From positions 7,635,008 through 7,699,007 of the forward strand of contig JACBWW010000003.1 in the NCBI GenBank assembly GCA_020086605.1: a stretch of DNA of 64,000 bases, given 5' to 3'. The position numbers were made by a program, and so were the translations under genes. The notes below the pieces were generated by a model. It was not told the DNA's origin, made no database searches, and worked only from the letters and a program-made list of their open reading frames with translations. The stretch is from Lanius collurio. Taxonomy: Eukaryota; Chordata; Aves; Passeriformes; Laniidae. This document shows positions 49,596 to 63,159 of the stretch, piece by piece; positions within the stretch are counted from its first letter, which is position 1; each line of letters opens with the position of its first letter.

Positions 49596-52500
49596 ATTCT
49601 AAACTTAAGTCCTCATAAAAATAGCTTGCAAAAATAGCACTTTGATGGTGAACTTGGGCTTGTATTGTCTAGAAGACAGATCTAGAAAATGGTACAGAAA
49701 TTGCCTGATGGGGCCATATAGACCACTTTAAGCTCACTGAGGCAGACTGTTACTTCCTCTGTTTTTGCCTTAAATGTAGAATCATGTGGCCTTGATCAGT
49801 TGCCTTTTGGTGCTACTATGATCTAAGAGTTAAGTATTAATAGCTTTAAACAGCAGGGAGTTTTAAACCATGCTATACTATCTGTTGTACTAAGAAAGGC
49901 CAGAGCTTTATTTATGTCAGGAGGGACTTAATGTGATTGAAAAGGCACTGATCTGGGTGGGGAATGCGATGAGGATACTCTGGCAGTGAACCTTCTCTGC
50001 TACATTTAGTGGTAAGATGTGCTCCTCTTTATCTCTCATTAGTGACTTCAGACTTACTTTCCTCATTTTCCACATAGAAAGATCAAGCAATTATGTAAAT
50101 TCTTTACATTTGACAATTGTTTATTGCATGTTTTATTTTACTGTTTTTAATATGTTATCGGTAAACAAGCACTACTGTTTGGATAAATGTTATGTTTTGT
50201 CTAGGGATACTTAAGTCTCAGTTATTTGTGGAATGTTCCTATATTCCTTTGGGCAGTCAGTGCATGACTCACAATTATTTAATATCTTTTTGGGAAAAAA
50301 TACCTCGGATCACTTTTAGGCATCTTTTACATAGCTGTTAAATATTATAGGACATACATACTCACTTAACACCACCACATCTGCAATTGTGGTTGAAAGT
50401 AAGAGATTCTCTCTATAGCAACCAGTGCATGTTCAGTTTTTTGTTTTAAAATACCAAGAACCAGATTTTGCTCTCAGATCCTCAGTAGTTTTGGTTTTTT
50501 TCTGATTTTCTTTTTTCTTGAGAGTGAGTAAAGTCCTGATACTTTTCCACTACACGTGTCTCAATCTCATTTTGGCAGCTTTCTGAAACAAATGGCACAC
50601 TGATTTTTCTCTAAATCAAAATGTATTAATGGATCTTCAGAAGGGGATGTGCTTTGAATGAATCTGGACAGAATTAGTGACGATGAAATGTTTACTGCAG
50701 TACATTCTTTCTGCAAAGCCTTTAGAACTAATTCCAAATGCATACACAACTGCGGACTTTTAATTGGATAATTCTTGCCTGTTGACTTTCTTCCAGCTTC
50801 ATCCTGCAAGGCAATGTGTGTCGAGATTTCAGAGTCACTTGCATATCTGTGTATCCTTATTTTTCATCTGTATGTGTAAACAAGTATTTGCCCATGCAAA
50901 ATGGGTTCTTAGATGTGCAAATACTTGATCTTCTTGCATAAATATTTTTTGTAAGCAGATCTGTTTACAGGAATGACTACATAAAATACAGATATGTTTG
51001 AAATTAAATGAAATACAATTAAGTACAGATCTATTTACATGAATGACTATGTACACAAAAAAAGAGGGCCTTTAACTCTGAGTTTGGGGACTTCTGTCTC
51101 AAAGCACTGTATTTCTTTTTGTCTGTGAAACTACCTCATTAATAAAGTAGTTTTAGCAGTGAGCCCAGCAAATACTCTGATAAAACATCTATGCACGTGT
51201 TTAACTTTTGTGAAGCTTAAGCAGGGTTAAGCACATGAGTCAGTGCTTTTCTGAATTGGACCAGCATTTAGATCCAGAGCTCCATGCTTTTCCATGCTTC
51301 CTGATTTCCTACACTGCAAGAGAACAAAATTTCAGTGAAATTAGTTTATAAAGGATGCAGTATTAGGTGTTGTCAGATATGTTTTATAGCTAGATTCCTT
51401 ATGTAGTCAAAGCTGATCTGAGTAAGGGCTTAGAAATTCAAACACATGCAATGTACTGTATCTAGCATTTCCATAGTTATTAAGGAAATGGTGATCCTAT
51501 TGATCTGCACATTAGCTTGCAGTTCTCCAAAAATGAAGTCTGTGACATTTACTTCTCCAGAAAAATTTGTGCATTGGCCTTTGCATGTTATTTGACAGCA
51601 CAAATACTTATGTTTAATTTAACTGGCCAGCCCATTTAGTGGGAATCTCATTATTCACAAATAATCAATGTTCAGCTGGTGGTCCAGGGTCTGAAGAACA
51701 TTAGATTTGTCCTCATTTCAAACTGGGATGGATAGTTATTGTAAAGCAATATTGCAGACCATTAGTTACCAAGTGTTGTTGTGGTCAAAGCCTAGCGCTG
51801 TGCAGGGGGCTGAGAAACCATATTTTCCTGGTATTAAGGTGTCAGAAGGGAACTTGCACTCCCTGAAGAATGATCTTTCCCATAAATTAGTGGTGCACAA
51901 GATAATTGCTCTCTTCTAGAAGTCATTGGGAAATTGGGGAATTGTGCAGTGTGAAGGAGGGAGAGTCCCTGAGTCCCTGTGACTGCTTTAGTTGGGTCTC
52001 AGGTATGGTGTCAAAAGGGTAGGGCAAACCTCTGCCTTCTGTCATCCACACTATGGTTGTCTTCCAAGATTTTTGCTTTTGTGTCTGTGTTTCCCATCCC
52101 CCACTCTTCTTTGTATTATCTTTACAAGATGAATGTGGAAATTCAAGATCTTGGCCCTGGAGCCTGCAATTTGTTGGCTGTACTGGACCAGGCAGGGCTG
52201 AAGATATTTTACAAACTTAGAAAGAACCAAGAACTCCTACATGGTTTTATAATTTTTGATGGTGATTTTAATGGCACTTAAAATTAGAAGTAAGTCTCAT
52301 GACACTGTTCCAAGAAAAACACAATGCTTCTGGTTAGAAATATTCTAACATTCTAATTTTCCATTTACATGACAAGTTTGTACCTGTTTTCATACTAAGT
52401 TTTCTCCTTAGCCCCACGCTCCATATTTTTGCTGATTCATATGTGATTACTGATAACTTAATACTAGGTAGATTAATTAATTTGTACTTCAGATACAGTT

Positions 52501-53559
52501 TTCATCTCATTTATAGATGTGTACAGTATGGTCAGCCTTTTAAAAGTACAACTCTTTCTACAACTTTAATTAGATTTGGTTTCTTTTGCAAGTATTTTAT
52601 TACTATTTTCCTTCAGTTCTGACTTGGCAAAACGTATGTACATTTGGCCCACTTTATAAAAAACGTGCAAATTTTTCTATGCTAAATGGTTTAATTCCCT
52701 GTACACTTCCAAAACACCAGTTAGTGAAAACCATCCACAAAGACAAAGTCTGTTATTTAGCAGCAGCATTTAAGATAGCAAAGATCAGCTTCCATGTGGA
52801 CAGAGCCTTCAGATCAAACAGGAGGAACGGGATAGGAGATTGTACGACTGTGAACAGATGAAATCATGTGACGGGCTTTATTGCTGGTGAAATCTGTTTC
52901 CACTTGCTGCCACCCACTAATTTGACAATAGATTGCATCATGTGGTTGCAGCAACTGAGATGAGTAGCAACCATTTTAAAATGCTTTCCTTAAAGGGGAA
53001 AACACCCTACTAAAGCAGTGGAGCAGAGAGGCAGTGTTGTGAGCACATTTTAAATTTTAGATAAATACAGTTATGTTTGCTGCAGTATATTAAATTTAAC
53101 ATAACCCAAGTATTTGGTGAGGAGCTATGTATTAGCCAGAATTTGTTTATTGAGAGATTTTTCTTAGTGGACAAAACCAGCTAGGAGGTTTGTTAACAGT
53201 ACTTTAGCTCATCCTAGAATTGCAATTACCACCTAAGCGCTGTGTGGGAAACACACAACATTTTTCAAAGCAGAAAAATAAATAATAATGAACCCTTAGC
53301 TTAAAAATGCAATTCTCTCTGTGTTCTTTTCTTGTAAAGAAAAATCTACATTTCAAAGGAATATTTTCTTACATATGGAAATGCTTATTTTCTAGCTACT
53401 GAAGATCTGCCAGGAAATATTAGAGAATATCATGTTCAGAGTTTTAGAAGGCAAATTGCTTCTGCATACGCTGTATCTAGCAGACAGCTTTATGGTACTC
53501 TTTACCTGTCTGTCACAACATCATCAGTTTTCCAAAGTACCTGAAGCCTTTGAAAGTTA
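49596..53559. other. Unique AT-rich DNA without a supported gene
   Basis: No gene was recognised. A spaced direct repeat lies at 50953-51050. The stretch 52560-52990 is free of simple repeats and holds a dense set of factor-like words (CATGTGAC E-box, TGTGGTT Runt-type site, AACCATTTTAAAATG), so it could be a conserved non-coding element. That is inference only. Confidence 0.55.
50953..51050. repeat. Spaced direct repeat (two ~28-30-bp units)
   Basis: AAGCAGATCTGTTTACAGGA plus ATGACTAC (50953) recurs as AAGTACAGATCTATTTACAT plus GAATGACTAT (51021), 68 bp apart with several mismatches. It is probably an old local duplication, and no element family was recognised. Confidence 0.7.
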
Positions 53560-53870
53560 AGGAGTGTAGCAGTATAGCTTCACATGACACATGTATTTAG
53601 CAATGCTAATCTGATTAGCAAGTAAATACAAACTACAGTTTTACGTGCTTTAAACCCAATTATTAAATGTTCCTGTATGGAGGACAAAAACAACTTTAAA
53701 ACTACAAACTGGCTTCAGTGTAAGAAGATGAATTTTAAAGAGCTCTAATCAAAGCACACTTATCATGGCTATGCACCTTTAAAAATTAATTTCAGATGGA
53801 CTTTATTGTCTTAATTTATATCCTATGGAAGCAAGGAGAGCCACCTTAGCTGTGGAAGATTTGGCGTTTT
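53560..53870. promoter_or_regulatory. Candidate enhancer-like cluster
   Basis: A repeat-free ~300 bp holds, in order: a perfect inverted repeat GCTAATCTGATTAGC (53605-53619) containing the homeodomain dimer core TAATCTGATTA (53607-53617); a forkhead-type word GTAAATA directly after it (53622-53628); and a TCF/LEF-type word ATCAAAG near 53749. AT-rich homeodomain-type words follow near 53785. No open frame of note lies within it. Such clusters are common in developmental enhancers inside gene deserts, but conservation is not known from this sequence alone. Confidence 0.3.
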
Positions 53871-56800
53871 AGATATAAACACTGACTTTAAAACATCTCA
53901 GCAGCGTTTTCAGATTGTCACAGTAAGCAGAAACATCCATGTTGTCAGCCAGATGGGAAATTTCATATGCGTTTCTCAAACCAGTTAATTTTCTTCTTCA
54001 GTGCAGAGAAGCCAAGAGCTAATGCTGAGGTCTGGGACATACTTTCAATTGCTTTTTGTGTCAAATTCCATGCACCCATAAAGCCTTACTATTTTATTTT
54101 TTTGGTTGGTTTTATTTTCGAGAGAAACCAGTGCATTTCTGGCCATTTATTCTCAATCTGGTTTAAACCATTCTAGTATTCTGATGGAAAAAAATTCTTT
54201 GAAACTGTCAGAATACTTTGAAAAACTGATTCAGAAATAAAAATGGTGTTCTCCTTATCCTTAGATTCCATACTGAACCAAATTTTAATTGCCTGAGTAA
54301 GAGCTGCAGAAATGCCCCATGGTCCTTGAGGAAATTTTCATCACTGCATTTACCACTTATTTGGTGTACCCCTTGTTTTAACAAATCACACAAGAAAAAT
54401 GTTCTTGTACCTCTGTCTGTTTGGTGTTTGGTTTCTTTCCTTACCAGTACATTTTTTTACTTGCTTTTTCTTCACTCCACATTATAGAGTCAAGATCAGT
54501 TTTATTTATTGGGTCAGCATAATGCAAATAAATCTCTGCTGTTGGTTACTGCTTAATGCCTGCAAGAGAGCAAGCCCAGCCCCCCTGCCCCCTGCATCTG
54601 CTAACCTGCGAGGGGCAGCCACCCTGGGGAGATCTCCTGAAGGCAGCCGTGGCCCAGGGCAGCTTTTCAGAGAAGGAGGAAAATTAATTGAAACCCAAAG
54701 CTTTTTGAAAAGATGGTTCTTGCAGGCAGGGGTGAGGAGTCCAGGGAAGCACCAAGTAGGATTTGAAAATGAAGCAGGTTGAAACTGTTCCTTGGGAGCA
54801 CAACTCTTGTAACACACTTGGTGTTCACATTCAAATTTTAAAAGCCGATTTTAGCAAAGTTCAGAACAACAAAATTTCCTAATATTTAATAGTTATGAAA
54901 GCACATATTTGAAAAGCAACAATAGAGGAAGACCATCACAGCTTCAGAAATTAAGAGAAAACCTTAAAAACATCTAGGTTTTATTTTTTAATCAATACAA
55001 CCAGAAATCCTGTGTGGAACATCAAACAAAAACAAAACCCACCTCCCTAACTGCTGTTTAGACATGATGTCATGAGTGGGTTTTGAGCAAATGAAATGCA
55101 ATTGCAAGGGCAAAGAAAACATGGGATTTCTTACTCCACATGAAATTACTTGTGCTCACAAAGAGGAATTATGTCCGTCTTACTGAAATGCCACCACACC
55201 AAATGTGTTTAAGAAATGATTGACAGCTTGGTGATACCTTTACCTGCCGTGGGCCGTGTTGTGTGCTTCCACAATGCTACCAGTTTTGATGGCAATGATT
55301 AGTAGGTGTGGAACTCAAAGCAATTCCAGCATTAACCTCACTCAGCTTGGCATCCAGACAATGGAGGAAAATAAGGTTTAGGTTTCAGTCTGGTAAAAGA
55401 CCCATGGAAAACTAGAGAACAAAACAACGTATTAACCCCCTTTTAATGAATATAGTGTTCAAATGACTGTTAAAGAAATAAAGATTTTTCATATTCTATT
55501 ATGAGATCCCTATGCACCAGGTTAAACAGCACAGCTGACCAAGAGATGACTATGATTCAGTTTTATTGTGAGTGGGCTAACCTCAAAAGATGCAGCATGT
55601 CTTTTCCGTTCACAGAGGGATAAAATTATCTATATGCTTATGCAACCTCTTTTCAAACCTCCTGCAAGCCAACGGAACTTCCACTCACGTTTGTAAGGCT
55701 AGCCATGTGTAGAAGGATTTTTAGGACCAGAATGTAAAATTTGCCCCAGTTCCTAACCTGGAAATAATATTAATTCTGTCCCAAGTAACTCTGGTATGTA
55801 AGTGGTTTTGGGTAAAAAAAAAAGTAAGCATGAAAGAAAGGCAGTTATGTCTTCAAATCACCGCAAAAATTCTTGCAAGGGAAATTTTGGAGATTCTTTG
55901 GCAGTAAAAAATGTGTTGCCTTTATTTACTATCACTTGTTTTTCATGAGGAATGCAGCAATGTGAACCTCATGCCTATTTTCTTGCTAAGATTCTCATCC
56001 TTTACAGCTCAACAGTCCTATGAGATTCAGCAGTATTGCTACAGTTTTTCAAGGATGTCTATAGAGCCTGAAAGTGCTTGGATCTCTGCTGGAATTTGCA
56101 TACAGCCTTGCTGATTGTGTCTCTTCTCAGAAGTTTATTCAGTTTTTAACTTTGCAGTTGGCTTGCTTCACTTTTGCCTTTTTGGGGTGCATATAATCCT
56201 TCTGACATGTCAGGTAGGTGCTGCAGCCTTCCCCTCCCACTGTCTCTGCATGGAGCTCCCATGGAGCTAGCTCTGGCAAGTATCCTTTAGCACCATTAGG
56301 AAGCCTTGTTCCTCTCAAGGACTGCAGGGCCTTTAGGTCAGGTTCCACAAAACCTTTCATTCAGATTCCTAATTCAACCAGACCTGAAACCCTGCATAGC
56401 ACAAACTGTACTATTACTCAGGAAAGGATTGGTGGAACCTTTTCCATTTTGGAGACAGAAATGCAGATCCCCTTGCTCATGTGGCACTGACACAAAGAGG
56501 GTGATCCAGGCAGGAGCTGGCATTCAGCAGCTGCTGCAGGTATCCACTGCCCAGCTGCATGGGAGTGAGGGGCCCTTCTGAGGTGCTGAGAAGAGCCCCA
56601 AATAGTCTATGGTGCAAGTATGGGAACATCATTTAAGGGTGGGGTTTTGAGCTGTGGAATGTGGCATTCCCAGGACTGGGTACTGGACCCAGCCTAGCCT
56701 CTGTCTTTGGGCAGTCCATCAAGGCTCAGGTGCCAGAGCAGAGGCAGTGAGATGAGGAAGGGGAGGAAGGTTGCAACTCTTCTCAGTCATTGTCAATCTG

Positions 56801-59050
56801 TTTGGTATGAGGAAAAATTGCAGAAAAAGTTGACATCACTGAGACACTCAAGACCTTTAAGACAGCTCTGCTTCAGGGAAGTGAAAGGACTGAAAGTCAC
56901 TGACTGATTCAGTGAACTGTTCTGAGGTAAGAATTTAGGAGATACTTTGATTTTTTTTTTCTTTTTCATTTCACCTTTTGAGCAGCTAGACAGGAATGGC
57001 AATGATGAATCATTAGGGTATTTCACTCATTAATCTGGGAAGCTACATGACTTATTGAAAAGTCAAAAAAAGACACTTTATCTCTGTCAGTGCTTACAGA
57101 CGTTTAGATGCTGTTGCAATGCTAACTGTTGCTCTTAAGGTCTTGGCCTCTGTACAAAAGACTCTCACTTCTGACTCATAAGGACCTGGACTGCAATGAA
57201 GAATGATTCTCTGTGCTGATGAGAGGCAGTAGAAGAAAGTATGGTGACCAGACAAAAAAGATCATGGAAATTACACAATTAGGTTAGATGTTAAATGGGC
57301 CCTAAAGATTTAAGCTTAGAACTGCTGATTGTTGTTTAACAAAATGGTTATGAGTGTTTATATAGGAGACGAATTCCCTTGAGTGGAAGAAGGACTTAGG
57401 AAGTACAAACACAAAGGCACTTGCCCAAACCTCCCCAAGTCCTGTACGGATGGTGGGAATGAGAAGAGCTGGGCAGCAGGAGATGATTTCCTAGAGCGTA
57501 GAATGTGACCAATAATAACTATTAAGAACTTTTATTAATCATACTGAGGAGCTGCTTATCAACAGAAATGTTCTTTATTTTTTTCTTGTTGTTCATTTTA
57601 TCCCTTACTTCTTATTTCTCAGTTTTAAGGGGAAAGCCCCCACCTTTTCTACATACCAAAGTGAAAGTCCATTTTTCAACCAACTAATTTCTAAAAAAAT
57701 GAGAAAATTCTGGTTGTTCTGATCTGCATCAGAGATCATTGCAATTACTCCTAGTACTCCTCATCATTCACTAGTGATGCCTGAAAAGGACAGTTTGGCA
57801 GTTTATGCTATCTTTCTTAGCAGAAAGTACAAGATGCTGAAGCCTGGAAGATAACTATGAAGAAGAAATTGTCTACAAACCATAATGACTGACGTACATA
57901 ATTCTTTGTGAACTTTTATTTTGAAGGAGTGTAACTTGCTTTGGAGAAGCTGGATAACATCTTACTTAATCTATTTATGGTATCATTCACTTTATTTCCA
58001 TTTCTTCTTTTAAAAATCTCATTAATTCTCTTTCAAACCCTGAGTACCATGTGGCTTGAAAAGTGTCATCAAATACATTTGCAGTGGTAGTTCCTCTTCT
58101 TCCTTCCATGTTTCCTTTGACATTTTTAATGTATTTTAAGGGTCTAGATAGTGGCTTGTATGTTTGTTTTTTTTTTTTTATTTTACTGATTTGGGCAAAT
58201 ACTCAAGTTCAAATTACTGTGCATGGATGATTCCTTTGAACTCACAAAGTTGGAAACTTCTCTGGAGCTTTCAAAGCCAAACTGATCATGACTATCCCAA
58301 ACCTTCAAGCTGAAAAGTACAGCCAGTGAAATGCTGCAAAAGCAACAGTGTAATTGTAGCATTTTTAATGGAAACCCCCTTGTAGAGGGGCAGGTAATGT
58401 CTACAAAGGAGTGTCTACACAAGGATGATAGCAGTGGTCTTGTACTGTTGGAAGAACTGGTCTAACCTGACTAATGGAAGTTTAGGATTTTATCTGGCTT
58501 CAAAATTAAGTGTGGATGAAGGCATGACCTATAACACTTTGTAGTTTAAAAAAAAAATCCTCAGTTCTGTGTCTGCAAGATTGTGTTTCTGTAAAATAAC
58601 CATGTTTACCTGTCTTGAAGATTATCACATTGAAAGGTATGATTTGTTCAGAGAGCACAGTAATGGGGCCAGATAGGTACCATCCATAAACAGAGATTTT
58701 CTTTTAAAAGCATTTTTTTACTGAGAAGTAATGGCTGCTCAGTTTACTGTTTCCAGCAGCTCCAAACTGCTGGCATTGCTTCAATTATAGTGAGCAGGAC
58801 TTCCTTTCTGTTATGAGGCAAAAGAGCCGTCATATTTTCCTGTAAAGAAAAAGAGGATGGGTAAGATATAATTATTACTATTATTTGCAAGATTGTGAAA
58901 AAGAGCAGGTTACCAACCTTGAGGTGGTACAGACCTCACTCTTACTGTTTATGAGGTTGCCTGCACAAAGCCTTGCTCGAACCAATGGGCTTGAAAAAAG
59001 GAGTAAAATCACTGCAAGTCAGGTTACATTTTGGGCTCTGCTGATTAAGA
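53871..59050. other. Unique DNA without a supported gene
   Basis: No gene was recognised. Two GC-richer blocks (about 54560-54670 and 56200-56780) hold short open frames on both strands without known domains. Their origin is unresolved and they may be old transposable elements. Confidence 0.55.
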
Positions 59051-59053
59051 GAG

Positions 59054-59088
59054 CTGTAATGTACATTTGATTAAATGGTACATTACAG
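59054..59088. repeat. Near-perfect hairpin (15-bp stem, one bulge, 4-nt loop)
   Basis: CTGTAATGTACATTT (59054-59068), loop GATT, then AAATGGTACATTACAG (59073-59088). All 15 left-arm bases pair, with one bulged G on the right. GAG before and CCTC after extend the stem by 3 bp with a second bulge. At ~35-42 nt it is too short for a normal pre-miRNA. It could be a cruciform-forming site, a remnant of a small inverted-repeat element, or an inverted duplication made during repair. Confidence 0.85.
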
Positions 59089-61445
59089 CCTCAAAGCTCA
59101 GGAAAACCACTAAGTCATCATCCTATCTGTCATTCCTGGGCTTCTTTGAACCCAAGCATGCCCCGCTTACATGAATTAGAGTTGATAGAAAGGACTGACC
59201 CGATTTATGAGGGACGTGCAACCCACAATATAGAGAATACAGAGTACTGCAACAACTCCCTCCTCTGTCTCAACATGCCCATTTTCCTACTGATTCTGTG
59301 GGCTGTGGAAACAGAAGCTTCTACATCACTTGTAAAGCTGGTTGAAAATGGGAGCTTCTGTGAAAAAAGATGTGCACATGAACCATTTCTTGTTTTTTCC
59401 TCTAAGTGGGAGAATTGTCTCACCTGGGGCTTTCCTCTACGGACAACTCCTGTACCCATTTCAGGCAGCACACAGAAGCTTTGCCTGGTCATATTAGTTT
59501 GCCTAGAAAATGTCAGGCTTAACTATAAATAACGGCAATAGCATGCCATGATAGCTATTAAACTGCCAAAAGTAGGATTTCTTACTCTTTAATTAAAATT
59601 TTAAAAAATAACCAGGACTCAAGATGCAGTTACATTATGTTTGCTTGAACTTTCCTTAATGTTTCAATTCAGCAGTGAATTCTTTTGATGAATGACAAAT
59701 TAATCACCATGTTACAAAAATAATACCATGAGAATCCCACAGCAAGCAGAAATCTTTTCTTGCAGAATATTTTTCCTATGATGCAGTGTAGCATTTTTCC
59801 CTAACACATACGTGTTACACACCTGAGAAGTGTACAACTCCTAGAGAAGGTTGTACCATTATTTACAAATTAAATGTGTATTAATTGAAAGCAGCATCTA
59901 AGACTAGAAATAACTTAGGTGCTGACAATTGCTAAGAGGTTGTCTCAACACCTATTTTTCTACTACTAATGAAAAAGTCTTGTTGTTACCATAGAAACTG
60001 GCATATCTCTACCTACACTTCTCAAAGAAACACACCAATATACTAAATTTTGTATGTGTGTGTGTATGTCTATGTGTCCCACCAAGTGCTTGTAGGTCAT
60101 CCTGAATCCTCTTAATAAGTGGGGAAAGAAATGAAGCAGCATTAAGTGACAGTTTATCGACATCAAGCCTGAAAATCAAACTGGTAGACAAACCTCACCA
60201 GAAAAAGTTGTTCTGCAGTTCAGATAAAGGTCTCTATCCTGCCAGCTACTTTCCAAATCCCCCACACCCATGAAGTTACTTTGGGTTGGGATCAGTTTAT
60301 CCTTGCAATGAACATTTCAAAACACAACAGTAAAAAAGGGAAGGTTTGGGATTTTTTTCAGAAGTGCTCATTTGAAAGAAAATGACATTTGCTATTAATG
60401 GGACAGATCAATAATTCACATCACTGTTTTTAATTTTATGCACAAACATCAGAGTAGTAAATTTTTCTTGATTTCTTTTTTGATACAGTTTCCACCTTCA
60501 TTCGAGAAAGGTTAATCCATCACAACCACTCTGTGATCTGGGAGGAAATTATTTTAGCTGGCGAAAGTGAGACAGTGAAATCAAGTCCCTATTTAATTTT
60601 TACTAATTCTATCGTTCTGCTCGTCACTTGGATACCATCTTGATAGAAAGGAGAATGCTCAGGTTGTTGCTATGTGGAGTGCAAAGGAAAACATTTACAG
60701 CAGAACCATCAAGTAAATAAATACAGTTACATCTTTAAATATATGTTTTTTTCTTTTTTTGTCTCTTACTTTTAAAACACTTATAGCCTCTATCTTTTCT
60801 GTCTCTCCATCTGCTATTTGTATGATCCTTAGATTCTATTCCATGTATTGCTTATGTCAATTTAAACATTTTTTGATGAGACAAAAGGAAGGGAATTTTT
60901 ATTTTGAGGACTTACTTCTTTATATATTGAACCAATGAAGCACGATAATGGCTAGAGTTGGATTATAGTCTGGACTCACTAAACTTTAAGGATTTTAACA
61001 AGCTCTAACTTCCAAGGATAACTAAAAATTGCATTGCAGCATAAAACCCACTCAGCAACAAATGTGTCTGGGCATTACAAATAGATTTTTATTTATGAAT
61101 GTACTTAAGCATATGAACTTCATAAATTTCCTCAGCTTACAAAGGGATTGCATGTTGTGGTTTGCTAAGAAAGGCAATATTGGCCACATATAAACTAGAC
61201 CAACAAAGAAGGAAAAATCAGTTGGAAAAGTTTTTCAGTTGGAGTTTTGAGGAGACTGTTGGGGTAGGGATCTGAAAAGAACCTTTTTCATCTGCACTTG
61301 CAATGAAAGAGGGAAAAATATTGCTCTCAAATGCTGCCTGCATGACCTTGGTGTGTCTGTACAAAAAGCCCTCAGGGATATGCAAGTAGTTAAATATCAT
61401 AGCATTTTGAGACTACAAAAATTGATTTATATGAAGTTACCAAGG

Positions 61446-61487
61446 AAATTCAATTGAGTTATGTTGCCCCAGAACTCAACTGAATTT
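61446..61487. repeat. Inverted repeat, 15-bp arms (14 match), 12-nt loop
   Basis: AAATTCAATTGAGTT (61446-61460) and AACTCAACTGAATTT (61473-61487) pair at 14 of 15 positions (the exception could pair as G-U or A-C in RNA, depending on strand). No flanking target-site duplication or element body was recognised. Confidence 0.85.
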
Positions 61488-63159
61488 GTGTTTGCTATTT
61501 TCTTTGTTTTTCTTGCAAAGTCTTGTACTCCTTGAGAATCGTGGAAAGGAGGGAAGGATGTGAAATGGGTGAGAATAGGAGTGCAGGAGACTTACTAATC
61601 TCCAAATGAGGGCTTTGAAAGATTTTTTTTGCTTAGGTAAAAGCTGAGAACAACCTGACAGGCCAACAAAACTAACAAAAGGTCTTGGACTTACTGTGGC
61701 AAGTGTTGGAGCACCTCACAGTGAATACTATCCTAGGATTCTCTTAGGGTTCACAGCTTTGAATGAACTCCAGCAAGGGAGTGGAAAGGTTTTTTATATT
61801 CTAAAGCTAACTGAAATCTCAAATGCTGTCTCCTTCTTGGATTTAGGATGCAGTCTGCATCCTGCAGCTTCACACTGCTGAATGAGTAGCAGTCAAAACT
61901 TAAAGCTCTCCAAGGTTTATGTACCTGAACTCCAGAAGGGGACCATGGCAGCCTTCAGTGTACTACAGGACTTACTCAGGGAACAGGAAACTGGGGTTTA
62001 CATCAGACAGGGCTTGAAGTCACAGCACTCCCCATAAGGAATGTTTTGAACCATCAAGATGTAAATAACTGAACTAGCTTCCATGTAACCATAAGGCAAA
62101 GATTTTGACTTGGATTTTTTTGGAATAATTTTAGAATGGCCAATTAAATAAAAGTAGTATGAATCTAAGTATTTTGATGTTGAGGATTTTGTAGCGTTTG
62201 CAGAAAAACAAGAATTAGGGTGTTTTTCCAAGTTCTCATGTGAGTATAGGTTTTACAATGTAGCAATTTGGCGGAAATTTTGGACTCAAAATCCCAATCA
62301 CAAACTTGCATCCAGTGGAAACACTCAGGTTACACCTTATTTCATGCTTCAACCATGCAAAACCATTAAGTCTGCTATAGTGTTTCAGCACAAACCCATA
62401 AATCACCTTGAGAGTAGTTGAAATGCCACAGAATTAGTGACCCTACTCTAAGTTTTGAATTCACAGCAAAACTGCAAACCAATTAGCTTTCATCTTAGAC
62501 TTTTTGTGCAGGTCTCTTCAGACATTAGCCCTATTCTTTAACTGTATCCCTGCATCTTCCTGTATTTCAGAGAAAAAGCTTTGAGTAAACAAAAGGTACA
62601 AATAGAAAATAGACATACACTGTATGAAAGGGCTGTTTGTGATCTGTAAGAAGGTGATTAACCTAAAATTAAATTAGTAATCCCAGGCTTGTACTATAAT
62701 TTTGGACATCTCAGTATGAGAAACAAGTGAATAATTTTCAAGAAAATTGTATTTTCTCTTTCAGAGAGTGTCTTGAACAATTGAGTACAGGACAAACAGA
62801 AACACCCTGGAAACACCCCAGTCTCTTCCACCAGCAATGTCACAAGGCAGTCAGATCAGAGAATAGCTCACTTGGATGCAGAAGAACTGACTTGTATTTT
62901 GAGCAGCTGAAGATCGATTTCAGTATGTTTGTCTCAGGGGATTGCATTTTTAGCATGTTAGAATACGTTACTCTGAGTGTACGTGCAATCCAAATATGAG
63001 TCATGTTTGTTTCAATACATATATGCCATCTTCATGTAACATGAGCAGCAGCAAACAGGAAAAAATGCATTTTTGCATATGTATGTGTTTGAACATTGTT
63101 TAGACATCCTCAGAAATGGAGTATAAAAGTCTCCAAAATATTCTGTTCTACCCCACAAG

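Noticed and set aside
59146..59532. 128-codon + frame with a hydrophobic stretch
   Set aside because: It has no known family, and a 95-codon frame overlaps it on the other strand. It is likely chance.
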